The position numbers and the translations under genes are program-made. Below are positions 8,745-17,923 of a DNA stretch of 64,000 bases, piece after piece. The stretch is from Paucibacter sp. PLA-PC-4. GTDB lineage: Bacteria > Pseudomonadota > Gammaproteobacteria > Burkholderiales > Burkholderiaceae_C. Location: the NCBI RefSeq assembly GCF_026241155.1, contig NZ_JAPFGP010000010.1, positions 62,001-126,000 of the forward strand, given 5' to 3'. The notes under the pieces were generated by a model. It saw only the letters and a list, made by a program, of their open reading frames with translations. It was not told the origin of the DNA and did no database searches. Every line of letters starts with the position of its first letter. The first letter of the stretch is position 1.

Positions 8745-8780
8745 CATCGGTCGAGCTGGTCGGTCATGGCAAGGGCAGCG

Positions 8781-8816
8781 GAGGTATAATTCTGCCTCAT
8801 TTTTGAGCAGAACCTC
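8781..8816 (+). promoter_or_regulatory. dusB-fis promoter -10 within an inverted repeat
   Basis: A perfect TATAAT at 8785-8790 lies 38 bases before the dusB start. No good -35 is found at 16-18 bases (GGTCAT is the best). The -10 is embedded in a dyad: GAGGT (8781-8785) pairs with ACCTC (8812-8816), and TTCTG-C-CTCA (8790-8799) pairs with TGAG-CAGAA (8804-8812) around a short T loop. A poor -35 and a dyad at the start site suggest a controlled promoter, as known for fis operons, which follow growth rate. Confidence 0.5.
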
Positions 8817-8827
8817 CCTCATCCTTT

Positions 8828-9874
8828 ATGCACATCGGCCCTTACGCCTTGCCGAACAAGCTGTTCGTCGCGCCGATGGCAGGCGTCACTGATCGGCCGT
8901 TTCGCCAGCTCTGCAGGCGTCTGGGCGCGGGATACGCAGTCAGCGAGATGGTGACCTCGCGCAAGGATCTGTGGAACAGCCTGAAGACCTCGCGCCGCGC
9001 AAATCATGAGGGTGAGGCCGCGCCGATCGCGGTGCAGATCGCCGGCACCGATGCTGCCATGATGGCCGAGGCAGCGGCCTACAACATCGATCGCGGGGCC
9101 CAGATCATCGACATCAATATGGGTTGCCCGGCCAAGAAGGTCTGCAACAAATGGGCCGGTTCGGCGCTGATGCAGGACGAGGCGCTGGCGCTGCAGATCA
9201 TCAGCGCGGTGGTGGCAGCCTCGGCGCCGCAGGGCGTGCCGGTGACCTTGAAGATGCGCACCGGCTGGTGCGACAGCGAGCGCAATGCATTGAGCATCGC
9301 TCGCGCCGCCGAGAGCGCCGGCGTCGCGATGGTGACCGTGCACGGTCGCACCCGCGAGCAGGGCTACAAGGGCATGGCCGAGTACGACACGATTGCTGCC
9401 GTCAAGGCCGCGCTGCGCATACCGGTGGTCGCCAACGGCGATATCGACTCGCCGCAGAAGGCCGAGCAGGTGCTCGCCTACACAGGCGCTGACGCGCTGA
9501 TGATTGGTCGTGCGGCCCAGGGCCGGCCATGGATCTTCCGCGAGATCGCCCACTATCTGGCCACTGGCCAGGAGCTGCCAGCACCCGAGGTGCTGCAGGC
9601 CCGTGACTGGCTGCTCGAGCATCTGCAGGACCACTACAGTCTCTACGGCGAGTTGACCGGCATGCGCACCGCGCGCAAGCACATCGGCTGGGCCCTGCGC
9701 GGCCTGCCTGGCGGCGAGGCGTTCCGCCAAAAAATGAATCTCCTGGAGAGCTGCGAAGCCCAGATCAGCGCCCTCGGCGACTGGCTGGGCGAGCTCGCCA
9801 CCCGCTACGACAGGTTGCCCGTGCTCGCCATCGAGGCCGCCAACGACGAAGAAGAACTGAGGCTGCAGGCATGA
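8828..9874 (+). CDS. dusB: tRNA-dihydrouridine synthase B
   Basis: The 348-residue TIM-barrel flavoprotein reduces uridine to dihydrouridine in the D-loop of tRNA using FMN and NADPH. Visible marks are VAPMAGVTDRPFR at the N terminus, NMGCPAKKVCNKWAGSALM with the catalytic Cys, KMRTGWCDSERNALSIA, TVHGRTREQGYKG, the phosphate-binding VVANGDIDSP and the GADALMIGRAAQGRPWIF segment. The pair with fis directly behind it (4-base ATGA overlap) is the classic gammaproteobacterial and betaproteobacterial dusB-fis operon, which favours the B subtype over DusA or DusC. No Shine-Dalgarno sequence is evident before the ATG. Confidence 0.96.
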   Translation: MHIGPYALPNKLFVAPMAGVTDRPFRQLCRRLGAGYAVSEMVTSRKDLWNSLKTSRRANHEGEAAPIAVQIAGTDAAMMAEAAAYNIDRGAQIIDINMGCPAKKVCNKWAGSALMQDEALALQIISAVVAASAPQGVPVTLKMRTGWCDSERNALSIARAAESAGVAMVTVHGRTREQGYKGMAEYDTIAAVKAALRIPVVANGDIDSPQKAEQVLAYTGADALMIGRAAQGRPWIFREIAHYLATGQELPAPEVLQARDWLLEHLQDHYSLYGELTGMRTARKHIGWALRGLPGGEAFRQKMNLLESCEAQISALGDWLGELATRYDRLPVLAIEAANDEEELRLQA

Positions 9875-10104
9875 CCCCGAAACCGATTGACGCCTGCGTG
9901 CGCGAGAACCTGGAAGTCTATTTCCGCGATCTGGACGGCGAGACCCCTCACTCGATGTACGAGATGCTGATCGGCCTGGTCGAGAAGCCTTTGCTGGACG
10001 TCGTGATGAAACAGGCCGACGGCAACCAGAGCAAGGCCGCCGAATGGCTGGGCATCAACCGCAACACACTGCGCCGCAAGTTGACCGAGCACAAATTGCT
10101 CTAG
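9871..10104 (+). CDS. fis: Fis-type nucleoid-associated regulator
   Basis: This 77-residue protein matches the Fis family in length and in its C-terminal helix-turn-helix (QADGNQSKAAEWLGINRNTLRRKL). Fis dimers bend DNA, activate rRNA promoters and stimulate site-specific recombination. The N-terminal part has the acidic beta-hairpin and helix segment (LEVYFRDLDGETPHSMYEMLIGLVEKPLL) common in betaproteobacterial Fis. It overlaps the end of dusB by 4 bases (ATGA) and so depends on dusB transcription and probably on coupled translation. After the stop, CTTGCCG and CGGCAAG can pair around the GC-rich spacer before purH; there is no T run. Confidence 0.95.
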   Translation: MTPKPIDACVRENLEVYFRDLDGETPHSMYEMLIGLVEKPLLDVVMKQADGNQSKAAEWLGINRNTLRRKLTEHKLL

Positions 10105-10195
10105 TCCTTGCCGGACAGGCCGCCGCCGCGCTGCGGCAAGCGCTGTCCCCAACCGACTGAGTGACTCCTGAATCCAATCCCCCTGAGTACACCCC

Positions 10196-11776
10196 ATGAC
10201 CCAATTGACCGCCCTGATCTCGGTATCCGACAAGACCGGCATCCTTGAGTTCGCCCAAGCGCTGCATGCCTTGAACGTCAAGCTGCTGTCCACCGGCGGC
10301 ACCGCCAAGCTGCTGGCCGAAGCAGGTCTGCCCGTCACCGAGGTTGCCGAGCACACCGGCTTTCCCGAGATGCTGGACGGCCGCGTCAAGACCCTGCACC
10401 CGAAGATCCACGGCGGCCTGCTGGCGCGCCGTGACCTGCCCGAGCATGTTGCCGCGATTCAGGCCCACGGCATCGACACCATCGACATCCTGGCCGTCAA
10501 CCTCTACCCGTTTGAGGCCACCGTTGCAAAGCCCGGCTGCACCCTGGAAGACGCGATAGAGAACATCGACATCGGTGGCCCGGCAATGGTGCGCAGCGCG
10601 GCCAAGAACTGGAAGGACGTCACGGTGCTGACCGAGGCCTCGCAGTATGCGGGCGTGCTGGCCGAGCTGAAGTCCGAGGGCAAGACCAGCGACAAGACCC
10701 GCTTTGCCTGCTCGGTGGCAGCTTTCAATCGCATTGCCCAGTACGACGCCGCGATCAGCAACTACCTGAGCGCCATCAAGGAGGACGGCAGCCACCAAGC
10801 CTTCCCCGACCAAATGAACAGCAGCTTTGTCAAGGTGCAGGACCTGCGCTACGGAGAGAACTCGCACCAGAGCGCCGCGCTGTACCGCGACCTGCATCCC
10901 GCGCCCGGCTCGCTGGTGACCGGCAAACAGCTGCAGGGCAAGGAGCTCTCGTACAACAATATTGCCGACGCCGACGCGGCCTGGGAGTGCGTGAAGAGCT
11001 TCTCCATACCCGCTTGCGTGATCGTCAAGCACGCCAACCCCTGCGGTGTGGCCGTCGCAGCCAATGCCGCGGAGGCCTATGCCAAGGCCTTCAAGACCGA
11101 CCCGACCAGCGCCTTCGGCGGCATCATTGCCTTCAACCAAGTGGTCGATAAGGCGGCGGCTGAGCTGGTCGTCAAGCAGTTCGTCGAGGTGCTAATGGCG
11201 CCCGGCTTTACCGAGGAAGCGCTGGCGATCTTCGCGCCCAAGGCCAATGTGCGCCTGCTGCAGATCGCGCTGCCCACCGGTGGCACGACGCCCTGGCAGC
11301 AAGGCCGCAATGCGATGGACAGCAAGCGGGTTGGCTCCGGCATCCTGATCCAGAGCGCCGACAACCATTTCCTGCAGAAGTCCGATCTGAAGGTTGTCAC
11401 GACCTTGCAGCCGACGGCCCAGCAACTCGATGATCTGATGTTCGCCTGGACCGTGGGGCAGTACGTCAAGAGCAATGCCATCGTGTTCTGCGCCGGCGGC
11501 ATGACGCTGGGCGTTGGCGCTGGCCAGATGAGCCGCATCGACAGCGCCCGCATCGCCGCGATCAAGGCCGAGAACGCCGGCCTGAGCCTGTCGGGCTCGG
11601 TGGTCGCCAGCGACGCCTTTTTCCCCTTCCGCGACGGCCTCGATGTGCTGGCCGATGCCGGCGCCTCCTGCGTGATCCAGCCGGGCGGCTCGATGCGCGA
11701 CGAGGAAGTGATCGCCGCCGCCAATGAGCGCGGCGTTGCGATGGTGTTCACAGGCGTGCGCCACTTCCGGCATTGA
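10196..11776 (+). CDS. purH: Bifunctional AICAR transformylase/IMP cyclohydrolase
   Basis: The 526-residue enzyme makes the last two steps of IMP synthesis: formylation of AICAR with 10-formyl-THF and ring closure. The N-terminal MGS-like cyclohydrolase domain (residues 1 to about 150) shows [42 protein letters not shown] and [16 protein letters not shown]. The transformylase domain follows with [26 protein letters not shown] (the Lys-His active site), DPTSAFGG, and [10 protein letters not shown] near the C terminus. All key motifs are intact and the length is normal. It is followed by a hairpin terminator shared with the convergent Lrp-type gene. Confidence 0.97.
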   Translation: MTQLTALISVSDKTGILEFAQALHALNVKLLSTGGTAKLLAEAGLPVTEVAEHTGFPEMLDGRVKTLHPKIHGGLLARRDLPEHVAAIQAHGIDTIDILAVNLYPFEATVAKPGCTLEDAIENIDIGGPAMVRSAAKNWKDVTVLTEASQYAGVLAELKSEGKTSDKTRFACSVAAFNRIAQYDAAISNYLSAIKEDGSHQAFPDQMNSSFVKVQDLRYGENSHQSAALYRDLHPAPGSLVTGKQLQGKELSYNNIADADAAWECVKSFSIPACVIVKHANPCGVAVAANAAEAYAKAFKTDPTSAFGGIIAFNQVVDKAAAELVVKQFVEVLMAPGFTEEALAIFAPKANVRLLQIALPTGGTTPWQQGRNAMDSKRVGSGILIQSADNHFLQKSDLKVVTTLQPTAQQLDDLMFAWTVGQYVKSNAIVFCAGGMTLGVGAGQMSRIDSARIAAIKAENAGLSLSGSVVASDAFFPFRDGLDVLADAGASCVIQPGGSMRDEEVIAAANERGVAMVFTGVRHFRH

Positions 11777-11783
11777 CTGACGG

Positions 11784-11816
11784 CCACTCCCCGAGCGCCG
11801 CGCGCTTCGGGAGTGG
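11784..11816. terminator. Hairpin between convergent purH and lrp-type genes
   Basis: CCACTCCC (11784-11791) pairs with GGGAGTGG (11809-11816), and the stem goes on inside with GAGCG/CGCTT around a small loop. It fills most of the 41-base gap between the two stop codons, so it can stop transcription from both sides. No clear T run is present on either strand. Confidence 0.6.
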
Positions 11817-11817
11817 A

Positions 11818-12288
11818 TCAACCTACCGGCAGCGCCGTCTCGTACTTGACCTCGCGCAGCACCACATTGCTGCGCACGCTGGCAACTCCTGGCACCTTGA
11901 AGATCTGCGACTGCAGGAACTGGTCGTAGGCTTTCATGTCCGGCACTACGACCTTGATCACATAGTCGGCCTCTCCGGTGATGCCGTGACATTCGATGAT
12001 CTCGCGGCTAGCGCGCACCAGGCGCTCGAAGTTCTCGACAGCGCCTTCGCTGTGCCGCACCAGGCTGACATTGGCCAGCACGCAGATATTGAGCCCAAGC
12101 TTCTCGCGGTCCACGAGGGCCACATGGCGGCGTATCACGCCGCTGTCCTCCAACTCCTTGACGCGTCGCCACACGGGCGTGGCCGACAACCCGACCTTCT
12201 CCGCCAGCTGCTGGGTGCTCTGTCGGCCGTCGGCCTGCAGGGCCTCCAGAATCTGCTTTGTCGCCCGATCGAAACGTTCAATTTCCAT
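11818..12288 (-). CDS. Lrp/AsnC-family transcriptional regulator
   Basis: The 156-residue protein has an N-terminal winged helix-turn-helix (residues about 4-63: DRATKQILEALQADGRQSTQQLAEKVGLSATPVWRRVKELEDSGVI) and a C-terminal RAM ligand-binding domain (about 70-150, with GEADYVIKVVVPDM and FQLPGV-like FKVPGVASVRS). The start is the ATG at 12286-12288, with AAGGTGG about 8 bases before it; a longer start is possible but adds a tail not seen in the family. It is divergent from the indolepyruvate ferredoxin oxidoreductase gene and probably controls it in response to an amino acid, a common arrangement for these regulators. Confidence 0.92.
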   Translation of the reverse strand: MEIERFDRATKQILEALQADGRQSTQQLAEKVGLSATPVWRRVKELEDSGVIRRHVALVDREKLGLNICVLANVSLVRHSEGAVENFERLVRASREIIECHGITGEADYVIKVVVPDMKAYDQFLQSQIFKVPGVASVRSNVVLREVKYETALPVG

Positions 12289-12326
12289 TTCAGCCACCTT
12301 TGAGTTGAATTCTCTCATTGACGAGC

Positions 12327-12356
12327 TTGACAGTAGCAAAGAGAGGAACAAACACT
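12327..12356 (+). promoter_or_regulatory. Possible promoter of the ferredoxin oxidoreductase gene
   Basis: A perfect TTGACA (12327-12332) is followed after 18 bases by AACACT (12351-12356), which keeps three of six -10 bases. It lies in the divergent spacer, about 65 bases before the oxidoreductase start. CTCTC at 12311-12315 and GAGAG around 12341-12345 form an inverted repeat spanning the -35 box, a possible operator for the neighbouring Lrp-type regulator. Confidence 0.35.
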
Positions 12357-12421
12357 TGGGCTGCTGACCAAGAATCTCCCCCCAAGCTTTAAAGCAACAG
12401 AGCCGCCAGGAGACAGATAGC

Positions 12422-15400
12422 ATGCCCAGCACCGACCTCATTGCCCCGCCGCCCGCGCTGCGCGACTACAAGCTCTCCGACAACCTCGGTGCCAAAAGCG
12501 GCCAGGTCTTCATGACCGGCACCCAGGCCCTGGTGCGACTGCTGCTGGCGCAAAAAGCCCTGGACGAGCGAGCCGGCCTGAAGACGGCCGGTTTCGTCTC
12601 CGGCTACCGCGGGAGCCCGCTGGGCATGGTGGACCAGCAGCTGTGGAAGGCGAAGAAATTCCTCGAAGCGGCCCAGATCAACTTCCTGCCCGCGATCAAC
12701 GAGGACCTGGCCGCCACTGCATGCCTGGGTGTACAGCGGGTCGCGCTGGATCCGAAGCGCACAGTCGATGGCGTGTTCGCGATGTGGTACGGCAAGGGGC
12801 CGGGCGTTGACCGCTCCGGCGATGCGCTCAAGCATGGCAATGTCTACGGCAGCTCCAGCCAGGGTGGTGTGCTGGTGGTGTGCGGTGACGACCATGGCTG
12901 CGTGTCCTCCTCGACGCCGCACCAAAGCGATCTGGCGCTTCAGGCCTGGAGCATGCCGCTGGTGCATCCGGCCAATGTGGCCGAGTACCTGGAGTTCGGC
13001 CTCTACGGCTGGGCGCTCTCGCGCTTCTCTGGCGCCTGGGTCGGATTCAAGGCCATCTCCGAGGTGGTCGAGTCCGGCATGACCGTCGATCTGGACAGCG
13101 TGCCGCTGGATTTCGAGCTGCCCATTGATCACAAGCCAGCGACGAACCTTCACATCCGCAGCGTCGACCTGCCCTCGCTGGAACTGGAGTCGCGACTGGA
13201 ACACAAGCTGGCCGCGGTGCGTGCTTTCAGCAAACTGAACTCGATCGACAAGCACATCGTCGCTAGCCCCAGCGCCACCCTGGGCATCGTCACGGTGGGC
13301 AAGGCCCACTACGACTTCATGGAGGTGCTGCGCCGCCTGGACCTGGACCCGAATGCGCTGGCCGCGGCCGGCGTGCGGGTCTACAAGGTGGGTCTGGTCT
13401 ACCCGCTGGAGACCACGCGCATGGCCGAATTCGCCCAAGGGCTGACCGATATGCTGGTGATCGAGGAAAAGGCCCCGGTGGTCGAGCGCCAGATCAAGGA
13501 ACTGCTCTACCACCTGCCCGACGCGCAGCGCCCCCATGTGATCGGCAAGACCGACGAGCATGGCGCGGCCGTGCTCTCAAGCCTCGGCGAGCTGCGCCCC
13601 TCGCGCATCATGTCGACCGTGGCCGAGTGGCTGGCGCGGCTGAACCCGGCGCTGGACCGTCGCCATCTGGTGGTCGATTTCCTGACCCCTTGTCTGCTCA
13701 GCAATGCGGCCGATGGCGTGCGCCGCCAGCCCTACTTCTGTTCGGGCTGCCCGCACAACACATCGACAAAATTGCCGGATGGCTCCAGGGCGCTGGCCGG
13801 CATCGGCTGCCACTTCATGGCCAGCTGGATGGAGCGCGGGACCTCAGGCCTGATACAGATGGGGGCCGAGGGCGTGGACTGGGCCGCGGCCTCGCGTTTC
13901 ACGACCGAGAAGCATGTGTTCCAGAACCTCGGCGACGGCACCTACTACCACTCCGGCTATCTGGCGATCCGCCAGGCCATCGCCGCCAAGACCAACATCA
14001 CCTACAAGATTCTCTACAACGACGCGGTCGCGATGACCGGCGGCCAGCCGGTCGACGGCCAGACCAGCGTGCCGCAGATAGCGCGCCAGGTCGAGGCTGA
14101 AGGCGTCAAGCGCCTGGTGGTCGTCTCCGACGAGATCGGCAAGTACGAGGGCCATCACGGGCTCTTCCCGGCCGGCACCACCTTCTTTGATCGCAGCGAA
14201 CTGGACAAGGTCCAGCGCGAGCTGCGCGAGATCGAGGGTGTGACGGTGCTGATCTACGACCAGACCTGTGCCGCCGAAAAGCGCCGGCGCCGAAAGAAGA
14301 AGGAATTCCCCGATCCGCCCAAGCGCATCTTCATCAACGAACAGGTCTGTGAAGGCTGTGGCGACTGCGGCCAAGCCTCGAACTGCCTGTCGGTCGTGCC
14401 GGTCGAGACCGATTTTGGCCGCAAGCGCGCGATTGAGCAAAGCAGCTGCAACAAGGACTTTTCCTGCGTCAATGGCTTTTGCCCCAGCTTTGTCTCGGTG
14501 CATGGCGCGCAGCTGAAGAAGAAGGTCGGCTCGGGCTATACCGCGCAAGACCTGGCTCGGGAAATAGCCGCCATCGGCACACCCGCCGCCTGGGACTGGA
14601 CCGGCCCCTTCGACCTGCTGGTCACCGGCGTCGGCGGCACTGGCGTCGTTACTGTGGGCGCGCTGGTCTCGATGGCCGCACATCTGGAAGGCAAGCAGGC
14701 CTCGGTGCTGGACTTCATGGGCTTTGCGCAAAAGGGCGGCTCGGTGTTGAGTTTCGTGCGCTTGGCGCCGACTCAGGACCTGCTGAACCAGGTCCGCATC
14801 GACACCCAGCAGGCCGATGTGCTCTTGGCCTGCGATATGGTGGTCGGCGCCAGCCCCGACGCGCTGGGCACCGTCAAGCCCGGTCGCACCGTGATCCTGG
14901 CCAACACGCACGAGCTGCCAACGGCGGCCTTTGTCCGCAACCCCGACGCGAGCCTGCAGGGCGAGTCTTTGCTGGCCAAGATGCGACATGCGGTGGCCGA
15001 TGACACCCTCTTGTCCACCATCGACGCGCAGGCCATCGCGCAGCAGCTGATGGGCGACACCATGCCCAGCAACATCATCATGCTGGGCGCCTGCTACCAG
15101 CGCGGCCTGATCCCGCTCAGCGAAGCGGCGCTGATGCGCGCGATCGAGCTCAACGGTGTCGCGGTTGAGGGCAACAAGACCGCCTTCGCGCTGGGCCGCC
15201 TGGCCATCGCCGCGCCGGACGCGATCAAGCGCCTCGGTGGCGACAAGGCGCAACCGGTGCAGCTGATGCTGGGCCAGGACAAACTCGATGGCCCTGATGG
15301 TCTGATCGCGCGTCGCGTCGCGCACCTGACGGCCTATCAGGATGCCGCCTATGCGAAGCGCTATCAGGCCCTGGTCGATAAAGTGCGTGCGGCCGAGGCG

Positions 15401-15991
15401 ACTCTGGGCGAAGCCGGCAAGGCCGAGCGGCTGAGCAAAGCTGTCGCCCGTTACTACGCGAAGCTCCTGGCGATTAAAGACGAGTGGGAGGTGGCCCGGC
15501 TCTACACCGACGGCAAGTTCGAGGCCAGCATGCGCGCGCAGTTTGACAACTGGGAGCGCCTGTCCTTCCATATGGCGCCGCCGCTGCTGTCAAAACCTGG
15601 CCCCGACGGGCGGGCCAAGAAGGTCGAACTGGGCTCATGGACCTTCAAAGCCTTGAAGATCATGGCCAAGCTCAAGGGTCTGCGCGGCACACCGCTGGAC
15701 GTCTTCGGCAGGACCGAGGAACGCCGACTGGAGCGCCAGCTCATCGCCGACTACGAGGCCTTGGTCGACGAGCTGCTGGCCACGCTCAGCGCCGAGAAAC
15801 TGGAGCTGGCCGTCAAGCTAGCCCGGCTGCCGGAGTCCATCCGCGGCTACGGCCATGTCAAGCTGGCCAATGTCGTGACGGTGCGGGCCCAGCAGAAGGA
15901 ACTGCTGGACCGCTTCCACGGCCGGGTGACCGAGGCGCCGGTGCAGATTGTCAAGGTGGCCGAGCGGGTCAAGAGCGTGGCAGAGCTGTGA
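12422..15991 (+). CDS. Indolepyruvate ferredoxin oxidoreductase, fused alpha/beta/gamma form
   Basis: The 1189-residue protein is the single-chain form of the 2-oxoacid:ferredoxin oxidoreductases that turn aryl or branched 2-oxoacids plus CoA into acyl-CoA, CO2 and reduced ferredoxin. The N-terminal pyrimidine-type domain shows GFVSGYRGSPLGMVDQQ; the TPP-binding part has CSGCPHNTST, GIGCHFMASWM and GDGTYYHSGYLAIRQA; a ferredoxin-like insert has CEGCGDCGQASNC and further Cys at CNKDFSCVNGFC; the gamma domain follows at about residue 730 (VTGVGGTGVVTVGALVSMAA). The start follows AGGAG at good spacing. It is divergent from an Lrp/AsnC regulator. The family is common in Burkholderiales in aromatic or branched amino acid breakdown; exact substrate not certain. 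Confidence 0.93.
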   Translation: MPSTDLIAPPPALRDYKLSDNLGAKSGQVFMTGTQALVRLLLAQKALDERAGLKTAGFVSGYRGSPLGMVDQQLWKAKKFLEAAQINFLPAINEDLAATACLGVQRVALDPKRTVDGVFAMWYGKGPGVDRSGDALKHGNVYGSSSQGGVLVVCGDDHGCVSSSTPHQSDLALQAWSMPLVHPANVAEYLEFGLYGWALSRFSGAWVGFKAISEVVESGMTVDLDSVPLDFELPIDHKPATNLHIRSVDLPSLELESRLEHKLAAVRAFSKLNSIDKHIVASPSATLGIVTVGKAHYDFMEVLRRLDLDPNALAAAGVRVYKVGLVYPLETTRMAEFAQGLTDMLVIEEKAPVVERQIKELLYHLPDAQRPHVIGKTDEHGAAVLSSLGELRPSRIMSTVAEWLARLNPALDRRHLVVDFLTPCLLSNAADGVRRQPYFCSGCPHNTSTKLPDGSRALAGIGCHFMASWMERGTSGLIQMGAEGVDWAAASRFTTEKHVFQNLGDGTYYHSGYLAIRQAIAAKTNITYKILYNDAVAMTGGQPVDGQTSVPQIARQVEAEGVKRLVVVSDEIGKYEGHHGLFPAGTTFFDRSELDKVQRELREIEGVTVLIYDQTCAAEKRRRRKKKEFPDPPKRIFINEQVCEGCGDCGQASNCLSVVPVETDFGRKRAIEQSSCNKDFSCVNGFCPSFVSVHGAQLKKKVGSGYTAQDLAREIAAIGTPAAWDWTGPFDLLVTGVGGTGVVTVGALVSMAAHLEGKQASVLDFMGFAQKGGSVLSFVRLAPTQDLLNQVRIDTQQADVLLACDMVVGASPDALGTVKPGRTVILANTHELPTAAFVRNPDASLQGESLLAKMRHAVADDTLLSTIDAQAIAQQLMGDTMPSNIIMLGACYQRGLIPLSEAALMRAIELNGVAVEGNKTAFALGRLAIAAPDAIKRLGGDKAQPVQLMLGQDKLDGPDGLIARRVAHLTAYQDAAYAKRYQALVDKVRAAEATLGEAGKAERLSKAVARYYAKLLAIKDEWEVARLYTDGKFEASMRAQFDNWERLSFHMAPPLLSKPGPDGRAKKVELGSWTFKALKIMAKLKGLRGTPLDVFGRTEERRLERQLIADYEALVDELLATLSAEKLELAVKLARLPESIRGYGHVKLANVVTVRAQQKELLDRFHGRVTEAPVQIVKVAERVKSVAEL

Positions 15992-16015
15992 CACGCTCCG
16001 TCTAGAGCCGTGTCA
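15989..16015. terminator. Dyad formed by two convergent stop codons
   Basis: TGACACG (15989-15995) and CGTGTCA (16009-16015) form a stem extended inside by CTC/GAG with one bulged base. The outer TGA on each strand is the stop codon of the gene coming from that side. With only 21 bases between the genes, this hairpin is the only visible transcription stop. There is no T run. Confidence 0.4.
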
Positions 16016-17872
16016 ACCCTCCGGGGCAAAGAACCAGCGCCCCACCAAGGCGCCATCCTTGCTTCCGAGAAGGACCCGCAGCTCTTTGGTCCGGATGTGA
16101 TAACTCGGCCCACCCCAGCAGGTTGCTCCCTGTTTGGCCGCCGCCACCGTCCCCGCCCGCAGGGCCGGGACGCCTGTGCGCTTGAACTGGCCATCGTGCA
16201 AGCGGCACCAGTCGCCGTATTTGTGAAGGAACAGAAAGTAGGCGTTCGGTAAACCCGCTGCCGAGCCCGCCTCAACGACTTTCGACTCCGGAGGACCTAC
16301 CGAGCGGAACTCGGGGAAATCCGGAACAGCCAGGCCCGACGCATTGCCAAATGTTGTTTCTGCTGAGAAGGCAAGGCCTGATCCGTAGTCAACATCGTCG
16401 GATGCTTCCACTGCGGGCATCCCCAGCCAGAACTCGCTGCTCGCATCGGCGGCGTTGCGCTGAGACAGTATCAGCACCGGGCCTGAAGGTGTACGGGCAG
16501 CGCGCAGGCGGCGGACTTCTCCGCCTCGATCCACCAGTTCCAACTCCTCACCGACGATGGCGACATCCCAACGCCGCAGCAGGGCCTCAGGGCATTGCGC
16601 GACCGCAGTCGGCACGGCACTGGCGCAAACCTCCATGGCGCCGTTCCTGAACTGGGCGGTCCAGGCAAAGGCGTCCAGAGACTGCCCCTGCTTGTCCGCC
16701 TTCGAGCCCAGCAGGTTGTAGATCCGTCCCTCCAGTTCCGTCATCTGGCTCACAAAATGGCTACCCCCCAGAAAAGGCCGGCGACCTGTTCCCAGATCGA
16801 GCGCGCCTGTGAGGAGGCCAACACCCGGAAAAAGGCTGCCAGCTAGCATTGGATTTACACCGACTTCATCGCGCTCGCGCAACCACAAGTGGCCTGTCAC
16901 ATCCACCATGATGTTGACTCGCCGGTCTATCCGTTCATTGGTGAATCGCAGGCTTCGCTCGCCCCAAAGAGAATACGCAAGTCGGTACTGCTCTCCGTCC
17001 AACCCGAAGACAACGTAGCGCCCTTCTTCGTTGTTGACGTTCGCCTGTCGATGCTCGGCACGGTTGTTGGCCGGGGACATCTCCCCCGGCGCAAACACGT
17101 CGCTGCTGAGGAAATTGGTCTCTTCTCGGTCGATTTGGCGCGGCCGGTAGCGCGCCACCAGAGTGAGCATCGCCCCTTTGGGCAGCCGCTCCAGGTTAAT
17201 GCGCTCGTTCAATTCGGCAGGGCACTGGGCACCTGAAGTGGCACTGCAACTGGCACCCAGCCAGTCCATGCCCGAAGCGGCCATCTGCCGCCACTCGACA
17301 CTGCGCGCCTCATCCTGTCCGTCGTTGCTGAGGGTCAGCTCATGGCTCAACACCTCGTCCCCAGCTTCGATGGAAGTGACTGGCGCCTTGACGGCCACGC
17401 TCAGGTCCGCAGCATAGGCCTGAATTTCCTGACGCCAGCTGTCGGCACCCGCCTCTGCAGCAGTGCGCATCAACCAGTTGTTGCTGACCCGCCCACTGAA
17501 TCCCGGCGCAATCCGCAAACGCTGCTGCACCCGCAGGCTTGCCCCGGGCGCCAGCTCGGCGATCGCAAGGCTGCCATCCGCGCGAACCGCACAGGGAGAC
17601 GGCGTCCCCTCGCAGCTCAGCGGCAAATGCAAGACATGGGTGCCTGGCTCGACGGCCAGCAGCACCTGACGTGCGGCGGCGCTCCCCGTGTTGCGCAGCG
17701 TCAGCCACTGCGTTTGTACGGCGCCACTGGGGACCATGGTCACCGCTTCGGAGGTCGACGACCCGATCTCCAAACGTGCGGCCCGTGTTGGCTCGGCTTC
17801 GCCTCCGCCGCAAGCCATCACTGCGGCAGCGCAGACAAGCGCGGCCAGCACCGGCTCGGTACGGTTGCTCAT
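16013..17872 (-). CDS. Large lipoprotein with two CARDB/DUF11-like domains
   Basis: The 619-residue protein starts with a lipoprotein signal (hydrophobic run then VMAC, Cys at about residue 21, followed by GGGEAEP). Two stretches (about residues 35-135 and 140-250) share a pattern of LTLRNTG or LTLSNDG, paired Cys (CEGTPSPC; CSATSGAQC) and closing NN-W or NNRAEH, like tandem DUF11/CARDB immunoglobulin-like domains. The remaining roughly 370 residues are beta-rich and show no family mark I know. The ATG at 17870-17872 has GAGGGAGAG before it. A TATAAA box with a palindrome lies just upstream. It is divergent from a CsgG-like lipoprotein gene, so a shared role in the envelope is possible. Confidence 0.8.
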   Translation of the reverse strand: MSNRTEPVLAALVCAAAVMACGGGEAEPTRAARLEIGSSTSEAVTMVPSGAVQTQWLTLRNTGSAAARQVLLAVEPGTHVLHLPLSCEGTPSPCAVRADGSLAIAELAPGASLRVQQRLRIAPGFSGRVSNNWLMRTAAEAGADSWRQEIQAYAADLSVAVKAPVTSIEAGDEVLSHELTLSNDGQDEARSVEWRQMAASGMDWLGASCSATSGAQCPAELNERINLERLPKGAMLTLVARYRPRQIDREETNFLSSDVFAPGEMSPANNRAEHRQANVNNEEGRYVVFGLDGEQYRLAYSLWGERSLRFTNERIDRRVNIMVDVTGHLWLRERDEVGVNPMLAGSLFPGVGLLTGALDLGTGRRPFLGGSHFVSQMTELEGRIYNLLGSKADKQGQSLDAFAWTAQFRNGAMEVCASAVPTAVAQCPEALLRRWDVAIVGEELELVDRGGEVRRLRAARTPSGPVLILSQRNAADASSEFWLGMPAVEASDDVDYGSGLAFSAETTFGNASGLAVPDFPEFRSVGPPESKVVEAGSAAGLPNAYFLFLHKYGDWCRLHDGQFKRTGVPALRAGTVAAAKQGATCWGGPSYHIRTKELRVLLGSKDGALVGRWFFAPEG

Positions 17873-17894
17873 CTTGCTCTCTCCCTCACAGCTT

Positions 17895-17923
17895 TTTATA
17901 GCCATCGATTCTATCGATGCGAT
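17895..17923 (-). promoter_or_regulatory. Minus-strand -10 box with palindromic operator
   Basis: Read on the minus strand, TATAAA (17895-17900) sits 22 bases before the lipoprotein start and can act as -10. Directly upstream of it, CATCGA (17903-17908) and TCGATG (17914-17919) make an inverted repeat with a 5-base gap, placed in the -10/-35 spacer. This is a typical spot for a repressor site. The -35 region (17918-17923) is poor. Confidence 0.45.

Noticed and set aside
10107-10140. CTTGCCG/CGGCAAG inverted repeat after fis as a terminator
   Set aside because: The arms are short and far apart, with GC-rich sequence between and no T run. I could not support it as a terminator, and purH may be partly read through from dusB-fis.
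13844-15571. A 575-codon antisense frame in the ferredoxin oxidoreductase gene
   Set aside because: Its translation is His/Gln/Arg/Ala-rich, typical of the antisense of a high-GC gene, while the plus-strand frame carries iron-sulfur and TPP motifs.
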